Positions 46,101 through 55,515 of a DNA stretch of 64,000 nt are shown here, one piece after another. The stretch is taken from the NCBI RefSeq assembly GCF_029931775.1, contig NC_079314.1, positions 70,857,879-70,921,878 on the forward strand, written 5' to 3'. The notes below the pieces were generated by a model, which was not told the origin of the DNA, ran no database searches, and saw only the letters and a list, made by a program, of their open reading frames with translations. Every line of letters starts with the position of its first letter. The first letter of the stretch is position 1. The DNA comes from Euleptes europaea. Its lineage: Eukaryota > Chordata > Lepidosauria > Squamata > Sphaerodactylidae. A program made the translations under genes and the position numbers.

Positions 46101-47204
46101 GTGATGCTAATAAAAAGGCAATGCTAGTATCACTGTTCTAGGATCGTGCAATCAAAAATTAAATAACCAACATCTGAACTAACTCCCTTTGTTAATATTC
46201 TACAGCTGCTACAAGACAACTGGTAATCTCCAACAATTCTCGGAAAGAACTTGGAAAGGACTGGTGCCTCAGCACTTTTTATAATTGCACAGGGCAAGAG
46301 TGGCAAGGAAAGACAGTGACTCAGGGGATAACCTGACAGGGAACCTTCCAGTCAGAAAAGCTAATGTTCTCACCAGAGAATCATCCCTATAGGCATTTCT
46401 ACACATGGTATTTCTACTTTCCACCTCTCATTACACAGTTGCAGTGGCTTGGGGAGGTTACCTGTTAGCCAAGCTTGGAAGCTTCAGACGGAGAGAGGAA
46501 GTAAGAGAGAGATGCAAACAGAGGGATATATTCCTCCCAGAAATAAGTATCAGAGATGGAGGCAGATGCCTTGCTTTTTTTCCCTGGAATGAACGAGGCA
46601 GAGGGAGAATGGTTGTACCACACTCCCCCACCCACCCATGAGCACCATGTTTGAAGGGGAGTGGCAAAGTGTTGTTTGCTGCATGCTACAAGGTAGGAAG
46701 GATGCTGCACAATATACTGGGAGAGGGGAGTCATAGGCAAATTCTTTCCCCCTTCTCCTGCAAAGGGAAGGCCAAAACAGATAAGATGGGAGAGATCTAT
46801 GATGACAAAGAAACAGAGACATCTCTCTCAGTATAAGATCTCAGCATCTTTCATTTCACATAAAAGCAGCCACATTCTTTCCCTGATACTGTCTCAATGC
46901 AGGCGACAGCTACGAGCCCTAGTAAGGAAAAAGACAAGCCATCTCCCATCCACAAACAAAGAAAGCAGGGAATATAATTAGATGAAAAATGTATTAGAAC
47001 CACTCTATTGTATACTGGAGGAGAATCTTGTTGCAGATATGATGTATGAAGAGTGTGTGATGTTTGTGAAGTTGTTTGTTTTATTAACAAAGAAAGAAAG
47101 AAAGGGAGAGAAAGCCATTTCAAAACAAAATTGGAGCAGATGGTCAGTGGGTGCTAAAGCCTATTCTCTAGCATACTTCCCATACTAAATTAATTAATTA
47201 ATTT
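43159..47204. other. Long stretch without recognisable repeats or genes
   Basis: About 4 kb without a transposon I can name, the longest such stretch in the window. The parts 43330-43990 and 45720-45960 are AT-rich with homeodomain-like TTAATTA/TTAAT motifs and may be conserved non-coding elements. Overlapping open frames at 46.4-47.2 kb run on both strands and look like composition artefacts. Confidence 0.4.
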
Positions 47205-47268
47205 TATTTTTTCGGTTTCTTGCCCGCCCTCCTCAGCTGAGGCCAGGCTCAGGGCGGGTCACATCATT
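47205..47268 (-). mobile_element. L2-like LINE 3' end fragment
   Basis: The minus strand reads GTGACCCGCCCTGAGCCTGG and GGAGGGCGGGCAAGAAACCG, the 3' end pattern seen at 29690. Confidence 0.6.
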
Positions 47269-48645
47269 TAAAATGTGCTAGAAGTAATCCAGGCCAAAAG
47301 GAAAATGCTGCAACCCTCAAGTGTAGCACGGCAAAGTAGCACATTCTGGCTATCTTTAAAAGGAGAACCTCTGCACTTGCTGCTCGAGGATCATGGGAAA
47401 GGGGCAAAAACTCACTCAATCATCAACACGTCGCACCTCTCTGTGCAAGGAGCTGAAGTTAAACCGCCTTTTTGGCTGGGAGTGACTCTTGCATGAGGGG
47501 GAGAACCTCTGACATCATCATCATCCCACTGGGTAGATAATGAAGAGAGCTACAAATTGGCTTTTTAAATCATTGTTGCAATGGAAAGCACAACACATTA
47601 ACTAATACTTTTAAACCTGATCATAAAAGAAAGAAAACACTGAACATGAAATAAAACATTTGCAAAGATTTTTATGCTCTACCAGCTGCACTGAACTTTC
47701 CAAGCACAGGGCTGGATCTGGTCAGCTTTTTCACAAAATGTCAACCAATTCCACTCCTTACTCCAGAGCCCACGCTGCACCTGCATTTTACCGACACAGA
47801 TCCTATGATTTCCAGCACAGCTTTTCTGGTGATCAAAGGGGACCCCCTCTCCTCCCTTTTTCACTAGCAGAAAAGCTGGCTGGATTCAACTCAGAGAGTT
47901 TTACCACAGGAGACTATGTTAATGTTTCCACCAGCACCGTAAAATGAATATGTAAAAATTAATTATGTAAAAATAATTATGTGAGAACTGTACATTATTT
48001 CTCTGAAAGAGAACACAACCCTTTGTTTCCAAAACTAGCAATCAGGGCTTACATTGCAATGACCATTTACACTACCCCAAGCTCAGGGTCAAGGAAGATA
48101 GGCAGTTTATGTTCTCACCTCACATGGTGGAATAAGGATGCAAGATTTAGGGACATTCCAAATAATGTCCACATGTTTGCAAATTACATGTGGTTCTACT
48201 GGGCTGCAAGAAATACTTTCCAAAGTCCTTCTTTACTAAATAAATCCAACCAACAAGAGAAGTTCAGTAAGACGTCCTGATCGTCATCAGCTTCTGTTGT
48301 TATCTTTGTGCCCTTTTCACATGCAAGGACATATTAATCAGTTTATCCAGAATGAGACCTCCCCCAAAATTTGTCTGCAGTGCAGTCCCAAGCAGTTACA
48401 CCCTTCCAAGCCCATTTAGGACTGCTCATGTACACTGACTCATGGCATGACAGTTAATCTGTATGCTTTTAACAAAACAAAGCCTGCTTAAAATTCAGTT
48501 ACAGATTGGAAACAGAAGTTCTAGGGCATACACGCATTTTAAAAATTGGAAAATTTATTTCTGCTAGGGAAATCTGAAGAGTATAACCCCATATTTCAGG
48601 TGGAGTTGCTTGCAATGCTTATGTTCAATTTAAAATATTCTTCAT
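47269..48645. other. Unassigned intergenic sequence
   Basis: No gene recognised. CAGTGCAGTCCCAAGCAGT at 48378-48396 may be one arm of the TGCAATCCTA-type hairpin. Confidence 0.45.
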
Positions 48646-49092
48646 GATGGGTAGACATGTTTGTCAATAGCAGCAGAAAAGAGCAAGAGACCAGTAGCAC
48701 CTTAACAAAATTTAAGCTGCAGTACTGCAGTCAAAAGCTCTGCTCACTACATGAGTCCGATCCCAACGGAAGTTGGTTTCAGGTAGCCGGCTAAGGTTGA
48801 CTCAGCCTTCCATCCTTCCGAGGTCGGTGAAATGAGTACCCAGCTTGCTGGGGGTAAAGGGAAGATGACTGGGGAAGGCACTGGCAAACCACCCCGCAAA
48901 GTCTGCCTAGAAAATGTCGGGATGTGACGTCACCCCATGGGTCAGGAATGACCCAGTGCTTGCACAGGGGACCTTTACCTTTACCTTATATGAGCTTTCT
49001 GAAGTATCTGAAGAAGTGAGCTATGGCTCACGAAAGCTCATACCCTGCCAGAAATTTTGTTAAGGTGCTAGTGGACTCTTGCTCTTTTCTAT
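48646..49092 (-). mobile_element. Foldback element P2, copy 2, split by a Sauria-type SINE
   Basis: The tail CATGATGGGTAGACATG and arm AGCAGAAAAGAGCAAGAG are at the left; the inner part and right arm (GCTCATACCCTGCCAGAAAT, GTGGACTCTTGCTCTTTTCT) resume after the SINE. The plus strand at 49008-49035 has CTGAAGA, one A, a perfect GTGAGC/GCTCAC 6-bp stem with a TATG loop, then GAAA, the best hammerhead-like core of the window. Confidence 0.78.
48706..48988 (+). mobile_element. Sauria-type tRNA SINE with Bov-B-like tail
   Basis: GCAGTACTGCAGTC head, GATCCCAACGGAAGTTGG (B-box region), then the conserved body GTTGACTCAGCCTTCCATCC, TTCCGAGGTCGGTGAAATGA and the 3' part GGATGTGACGTCACCCCATG, TGCTTGCACAGGGGACC with an ACCTTT-repeat tail. 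This is the lizard/snake SINE family whose tail derives from Bov-B. It is inserted in foldback element P2. Confidence 0.82.
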
Positions 49093-49204
49093 TAAAATAT
49101 TCTAATTTGTTCAACAACAAAAAAGTATTTTAAAGACAAGGAGTCTTATTAAATAAGTAAAAAAGTAACCAACTCCCTGTGTGACTCTGCACAGGGCATG
49201 TGTC

Positions 49205-49210
49205 TTTATT
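49205..49210 (-). terminator. LLPH: Polyadenylation signal of LLPH
   Basis: The minus strand has AATAAA 59 bases beyond the LLPH stop codon, an adequate position for 3' end formation. Confidence 0.65.
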
Positions 49211-49268
49211 TATGTTACTTCTCTATATACAAAGGTTTTTTTTCAGTTTCTTAAAACTCAACCAGTCT

Positions 49269-52046
49269 CTACCATGCTAATCCTTTTGGTACTTTGGGCT
49301 TATTTTTTCCTTTGGTACGCTTTGCCTTAAGCTTCTTCCTCTGCCTTGGATTCATCCATACTGGATACTGTCCATGTTGATCTAGAAGAGTCTTCTGATT
49401 TCTTTTGGTATCCATGTCCATCTTGCTTTCCTCTGAAACAGCATTACAAAATTTAAACAACAGAGCTCTTTACATACACAGGAGTTAAAAGCTCATAAAA
49501 ATATAATGGAGGAGGCTGTATTGATATGTCCCAATTACAAGAATAAGACAGGAAATTTTCATGCTCGTATGTCTCCTTTTCTTTTCCATGCAGACACCAC
49601 ACTGAGATTGCAGGTAATTCTAAACCAAAAAAATTCAATCTTGGTGCAGAACACAGTAAGGGGAATGGAATATGTGAGCCCAAGGACTTCCTGGCTAATC
49701 ATGAAAAATAATAGCACATTCATGATGGCTTAATGCATGCCAGTGATTCAGGCAATTTCTCTTACTGTAGTGCTGATAGGAGGGAACATGATTGGGCAGA
49801 GTTGGAGAGTACATGTATGTGTTGTACTAAAAGACAATGGCAGAGTCTTCAAAAAGAGGTAGAAAAAGAATTTCAAGATTGGAACAGAGAAGGAGAGGTA
49901 ATAACAACTGGGGAATAAAGTCAGGAGATTGAGCAGTTTTGAGATTCTACTTCAATATGTTCTACACAAGTGTATTAAAATTGTGGCTCAATTTTACAAA
50001 TCACAAATTACAACTGAAAACATACAAAATCAAACCACAAACAAATCCGCTCTGCCCAATATGTTACCTGTAGTCTATACACCACTAAAATTAAACTGAC
50101 AAAATTAAACAGACTTCTTGTGCCAGTTGAAGATTTCCAGCGACAGAGAGCCAGAGTGATATAGTGGTCAGAGTACTGAACTAGGATCTGTGAGACCCAG
50201 GTTCAAATCTCCAATCAGCCATTAAGTTCACTGGGTGCCTACCTTACCTCACTGGGTTGTTGTGAGGATACAATGGAGGAAAAAATGATGTAAGCCACTT
50301 AGGGTCTCCATTGGACAGAAGGCAGGGTATAAATGAAGATAATAGATAGTGACAGCACCACCTTCACCTCCTCAGGCAGCCTGTACTACAGAGAAGAGCA
50401 CTTGCCTTCCTGTATCTGATCGTCTGAGTACACAAGTATCAGTCCAACAGATGGCTCTATCCCATGGCCAGCCCCAAGGGACACTACAAATCAAAACAAA
50501 TGAACAACAGCATATTGTCCTTTAATATAAATATTCTATCTGGTGAACCACAAGGCCATGCTCTACACTAACTAATACCAACGAGGTAAACAGCTGCTTG
50601 TACCTAACGGCTTTAATGGGAATGCTGAGAGACTCTGGCAAAGCAAAAAGAGTAATAAAATAACTAAAGAAAGTGGATGGGGAGGGGAGATGAGATCAGG
50701 TCAAGCACATAGAGCTACCCTCATATAGAACTAAAAATAACCAAGGGGTCTCGTTTCCAGAGTCCAACTGCTTTATTCCTTACAGCAAAATCTAAAAATA
50801 GGCCAACTTACCATTAAGATCCTTTTTTTCTTTGATTTTCTCAGCAGGAACAACAGTTGCTATCTCTTTCACTTCATCCATCACAACATCGCTGTTTGTT
50901 TTCAGGATGCTCTGCAATCTGGCAAGCTCCTTGGGGGCATTCTTCTTCCTTTTCTCTGCTCGCATCTTTCTTTTCCATTTGCTCCTTAGGCTTTTTGCCA
51001 TTTTTGTTTGCTTCTATGAATGGAGAAATTAGGTTTAGTAGTACAGTACTTAACCCCAGCAAAGCTGGGTACATTATAGGAACTGTCTACATACAGAAAT
51101 AGCATGAGGTTCACAGATGCATTGTAGTGTAATGCTATGTTTTGGTCCTCTTTCAGGCAGCAGAAGTACAGATATCTGTACAAGTTAGTCTAAATATAAA
51201 CTAAACAATTACTTCTATGACAGGTAAGATCCACATCATACCCACGTTTATTGCAATTTTTTGTTTTCTTATTTTTTGTATATTCTATATGACTAGTGAG
51301 AATACAAGTTCTAAGAAAAATAAAAAATAAAGTACATAATGCTTAGTTCTAAGGTATGGCCTGAAGGTATTTGATCCACTGTGAAATTAAGTAGACATAG
51401 ATATTAACATAGAGCCAGGGTTGTATAGTGGTTAGTTTCGGACTTGGATCTGGGAGACCCCGATTCGAATCCCAACTCTGCCATGAAAGCTTGCTTGGAT
51501 GACCTTAGATCAGCCGTACACTCTCAGGAGTCGAAAAGAGCAAGAGTCCAGTAGCACCTTAAAGACTAACAACATTTCTGGCAGGGTGTGAGCTTTCGTG
51601 AGCCGCAGCTCACTTCTTCAGATACAGCTCACGAAAGCTCACACCCTGCCAGAAATGTTGTTAGTCTTTAAGGTGCTGCTGGGCTCTTGCTCTTTTCTAC
51701 TGCTAGTGACAGCCTAACTCGGCTACCCATCGTGATCTACCTCACAGGGTTACTGTGAAGTTAAACCGGAGGAGAGGAGGGGGCAAGCTGCTTTGGCTCC
51801 CCACTGGGGAGAAAGGCGGCGTATAACTGAAGTAAACAGATAAATAATAAATCTTGGATGGGAAGAAAGAGGGTACAAATGAAGTAAACAAGAAATTGGA
51901 GGGGGGGACTAGGCACCCCCCCCCATAACACAGACTGGCTCTTTCATACTATTTTTTTCTACAAAAAGGGTTTCCCCCCCCCTCAGACAGAGAATGCAGG
52001 GAACCTCCTCGAAGCGGGGAATCAAAGTGCCCCCCAGCCCCTTACC
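49269..52046 (-). CDS. LLPH: LLPH, LLP homolog / ribosome biogenesis factor
   Basis: Small, very basic nucleolar protein; in mammals it associates with pre-60S ribosome assembly and affects neuronal growth. Exon 1 is non-coding and ends at 52046 with CAG/GTAAGG. Exon 2 is 51013-50812 (coding from ATG 51001) with acceptor TTCATAG and donor GTAAGT. Exon 3 coding part is 49432-49269 with acceptor TTTCAG. Together they give 117 residues. Residues 1-25, [20 protein letters not shown] and NAPKE, are essentially identical to human; the C-terminal block [15 protein letters not shown] and QRKKLKAKR is equally clear, ending PKGLAW. The human protein has 129 residues; the shortfall is in the middle linker and the Lys-rich end. 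Intron 2 holds a type-C SINE, intron 1 a SINE split by a foldback. Reading frame and splice phases are consistent. Confidence 0.95.
50150..50345 (+). mobile_element. tRNA-derived SINE, type C
   Basis: GAGCCAGAGTGATATAGTGG head (A box), CCCAGGTTCAAATCTCC (B box), CCTCACTGGGTTGTTGTGAG and GGCAGGGTATAAATGAAGAT tail, the common ACA-like reptile SINE layout with an L2-type 3' end. It lies in LLPH intron 2. Confidence 0.82.
51408..51848 (+). mobile_element. tRNA-derived SINE, type C, split by foldback P2
   Basis: Head GAGCCAGGGTTGTATAGTGG and B-box CCCGATTCGAATCCC at 51413-51475; the 3' half (CTACCTCACAGGGTTACTGT, GGCGGCGTATAACTGAAGTA) resumes at about 51737. It lies in LLPH intron 1. Confidence 0.82.
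51529..51738 (+). mobile_element. Foldback element P2, copy 3
   Basis: Inverted arms GAAAAGAGCAAGAGTCCAGT and GCTGGGCTCTTGCTCTTTTC, with inner GGCAGGGTGTGAGC, are followed by an unpaired tail of about 37-41 nt (TACTGCTAGTGACAGCC...CATCGTG). The minus strand at 51594-51621 has CTGAAGA, A, a perfect GTGAGC/GCTCAC stem with TGCG loop, then GAAA. The TSD could not be fixed because the flanking SINE is itself diverged. Confidence 0.78.
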
Positions 52047-52410
52047 TGCGCGTCCCTCGCGGCTCTCCAACCTCGCGCTCCCAAGGTTCCGGCTCACAAA
52101 CGCACGAGACTCAGCACTTCCGAAGCTCCGCGCTTGCCGTCCGCAGGAAAGGCGGGGCCGCCGAGGCCGCCGCGCTCAGCACGAGCGTCACTCTCTCGGC
52201 CCCCCACAGAGCCCCCCAGCGAGCTCCTCCAGCACTGCAAGACCGTGCCGCGCGGAGGGAAGAGGGACGGGGGCGGCGTCGGTCCCGCTCGAGGGGCGCT
52301 GAAAGGAAAGGCCCGCAGGACTGTACAAACAAATAAATATCGCCGTGCTGACGAGAAAATCGCCCTCGATACGGCGGGCAAGTTACTGAAGACCTTCCTT
52401 CCGCCCTTGC
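51985..52410 (-). promoter_or_regulatory. LLPH: CpG-rich promoter and first exon region of LLPH
   Basis: GC- and CpG-rich block around the non-coding first exon. The minus strand carries CGGAAGTG at 52115-52122, a consensus ETS/GABP site typical of housekeeping promoters for ribosome-related genes. No TATA box is seen. The transcription start is probably between 52060 and 52130. Open frames on both strands through this block (for example 52134-52430) are CpG-island artefacts. Confidence 0.7.
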
Positions 52411-52427
52411 CACATCAGTGCTTCCAA

Positions 52428-52997
52428 TAGGGTTGCCAACCTCCAGGTCGTGGGGAGCAAAATAGACACCACTGTACCAGTATCTAAGGATTTGGAAATC
52501 AGTACAGGAGCGAAAACAATTTAAACAAAGTGCAAAATTCTTTATAAGCTACTACATGAAAATAAAGACAACACAAGACAAAATGTACACCAAAGACCTA
52601 CAAAAGCCATATATACGTGTCCATATGTACAATAGGAATAGTTTTTCAAAGTTGTCTCAATTATGAGTACAAATTCTTGTTGAAGGCAAATATGTAGTAA
52701 GGTAGAAGCCAACAGTTTATGGAGGATACGGCCGTTTCAGATTCTTAGCTGCTAAACAATTCTTCAGTCCTTCATTGAATGTCCTTCATGTATTTCTACA
52801 TATTTCATTTTCAAAATGTAGGTTACATCAGATGTCCCACAAAGGGTAAAGAGCTAGTGCACATCCCACGAAGGGTAAGGCTGCTTGGGCAATTGGGTTC
52901 TATGACATTGAAGTCCCGCCCCTCCTAAAACCCCGCCCTCCTCAGGCTCCACCCCAAAAACCTCCCGCCGGTGGCGAAGAGGGACCTGGCAACCCTA
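52428..52997 (+). mobile_element. hAT-like element B with exact 8-bp TSD, carrying an insertion
   Basis: Perfect terminal repeats TAGGGTTGCCA and TGGCAACCCTA are flanked by GCTTCCAA at 52420-52427 and 52998-53005, which assigns element B to the hAT superfamily. The element's own sequence runs to about 52447 and resumes near 52882 (GGGCAATTGGGTTCTATGAC); the middle has been replaced by foldback-related sequence P4. Confidence 0.9.
52448..52881 (-). mobile_element. Insertion P4, related in layout to foldback elements
   Basis: About 434 bp inserted in element B directly after AACCTCCAGGT. The minus strand has CTGAAGA (52761-52767), a short TTAG/CTAA hairpin and GAAACGG (GAAA at 52735-52738), the same motif order as P1-P3. 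No long inverted arms and no TSD are visible; part of element B is missing at the right side. Near the right end TCCCACAAAGGGTAA and TCCCACGAAGGGTAA form a short direct repeat. Confidence 0.55.
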
Positions 52998-53005
52998 GCT
53001 TCCAA

Positions 53006-55515
53006 ATTGCAGAGCTTTACTTATCGGCATGCTTGGCAATCGTGCATGCATGTGTGGGCATCCCTGCCCGTGGTGCCCCCATTGAGATTTAAGCCAGCTC
53101 CCAACTGCCTTATAGACCAGTGCTTTGGAGAAATTACGTTGCAGTGGGATGCGTTGTAGGAGGCGGTTAGGGACAGGGATTTAGATAAACTCCTAAACGG
53201 GACTCACAAGGGATTGGTACATGTGTGTGAGCAATAAGCCGCGGCGAGCACACAGAGTGGATGCGTTAACCCCCTTTCCCTACACTGTATAGGAGTTTAG
53301 TAGGAAATTCACACAGTGGATAGATGGGGTTGCTGCAGCTTGAGCAGTACTTAGGAAAGACAACTGAGAATGGAGGATGTAGTTTCACATCCAGTCCTAA
53401 TTAGCAACCCTGAAGGTGCCAGATCCCAAGACCTTTGCACTGTTCACGTTTCATTGAAAGCACACACATGCATACATCTGTTTGTAAGAAAGAGCTAACA
53501 TACATTCACTTTACAAAGGGAATGGGACCAAGACCTGGATAAATGCAGGGTTTTAGCCACACATTCAGCTGTACATGTGTTGAATATGACATGAGAATTA
53601 CTTGATGCACATATATAGAAGAAACGAGTACACGATCAGAATTCTCAAAGAATTTAGCTCAAAGGAGCTTTAGGACAGGGGTGACTGAAGCTGGAAAAGT
53701 GTACAAGTATCTGCCAACCCCAAATTCCCTCCGGCAAAAGGCCCTGGGCTGGACAGAAGCAAGTGGTCATACAGCCACACAGAATGCAGCATACAAATAC
53801 AGCCTGTTCTCCCCACACACACATACATGGTGGGGGGGAATGCCAGTATTTTTTCTTAACTTGTGACCTGTGCCAAAGTAACCTCTTTCCCTAAGGAACC
53901 ACATTTTGGTATGGCACTGGTGTGCATGGAACTATCCAGTTTGCTACTGGAATGAGATTACAGAAGTCTGGCCACTATTACAGCAGGAACCTATCTGGTT
54001 TCCCATATCAATCAGAAAGAGGTCAGCCAAACCACTCACCCCAGTCCTGTGTTCAGAAAAGCACCTTCAAGTGGCAGTCACTATTTTGTCATTTTTGCTG
54101 TAAATAAAATTAAGTTGGGCCCTCCTTTATTAAATCTTCAAGCCTGTGGCTATAGTTTGAGTCAGGACTCAGTACCCAATTTTTAATACAAGGACTGAGG
54201 CTGTAAAAATTAAGCAGATGTAGAATGTCCTTTCCTTGCTGCTGAGTGACCTGACCTGGCTTTCCACTCCTGAGATTATATTGAACAGTTTCTAGTTTAG
54301 AGAGCATGGGGTGAAGGCAGCCTTCAACTCTGGCACATCTTATTTTATAACTTAAACATTGGGCAAGTCTAGGACAACATCAAAATGGGAAGCAGTTACC
54401 CTTGTGGAGCACAGCAGTAGGAATATGTTGATTATCAAATATTAGGATTCCTTTTCTGTTTAAATGATAAAGAAACTTCCTTTACAGTCTTATAGCACTA
54501 AACAATAAAAGACACCTGGCTTGCATAACAATCATTTCATATTATTTATTTTCATCCATTCTTAACATTCTAATGCAAGATCAGGTTCAATGGAATTGCC
54601 TCTCCTGTTCTGTCAACACTTCAAGTACAAAACCAATCAGAATACTATCCTATAAACACTCTACACATAAATATTTGTGTCTATTGACACAAATGTAATG
54701 TAAAACTGGAATGTAAAAACTTGAGATGAGGTTCAATTTTCTCCAACACCTCAAAAGGATTGGAAGAATTGTGAAGATATGGTATGTATTCCTTTCCCCA
54801 TTTATTACAAATTTACCAACCTGCAGATCTTCACAACAAAAGAAACGGCTGGCAAATAAAATAAAATAAAAATTTCTGAGAGTTACCAACCTCCAGAACC
54901 AAGTCATCTAAAAATGCTATAACTTCACTGAGGTTATTCCTTTCAAAATATGGTAGTATTTGAGAATATGAATATTGATTTTATTTAAGTAAAATTATAT
55001 TAAAACATTTTAACAGAAGTAGAACTATGTTTTGGAGTAACTCCTTCAATTAAAGTGTAAGCTTTCCAAATGACCAAAACCAGTACAATTTTGTCTTATT
55101 TAAATATTCAGTGTGCAACAGCAAAATTAAGGAGATTCAGTTTTATGTCATCCATCCAGTCACAATTGTGAATTTCAAAGGACACATCTGTGGCAATTAC
55201 TGCAGAAATAAAATAGAATTTTAATACTGCTTGTTGACAATTGGTGGTTGATGAACAAGTCTTTCAATCAAGAATATGCAAACAGATGCAGTGAAGCCTT
55301 TGCAAAACAGCGAAGATGACTGCAATATGTAATTAACTGATCTCAGAATAGAATCATAACTATCAGTTCTAACACATCCTTTGTACTGAAAACACTCAAT
55401 AGGCCTGGAATGTAAAAACAAGCTTCAGTCTCAAAGAACACCGTAGATTTTCTATGCCTTACGTTAACGCTTTAGACGCCATAGCCAAATCTCAGTTTTG
55501 AAGGACAACTTGCAA
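53006..55515. other. LLPH-TMBIM4 intergenic sequence and TMBIM4 3' UTR
   Basis: No further gene. The right part must hold the TMBIM4 3' UTR; minus-strand AATAAA signals lie at about 54980 and 54545-54550, either of which could end the transcript. No repeat is recognised between 53006 and 54500. Confidence 0.5.

Noticed and set aside
46405-47188. Cluster of overlapping open frames on both strands
   Set aside because: No frame has recognisable features or splice sites, and frames overlap on both strands as expected by chance.
52094-52430. Long overlapping frames on both strands near 52.1-52.4 kb
   Set aside because: CpG islands are poor in stop codons; the region is the LLPH promoter and the frames encode Arg/Pro/Gly-rich noise.
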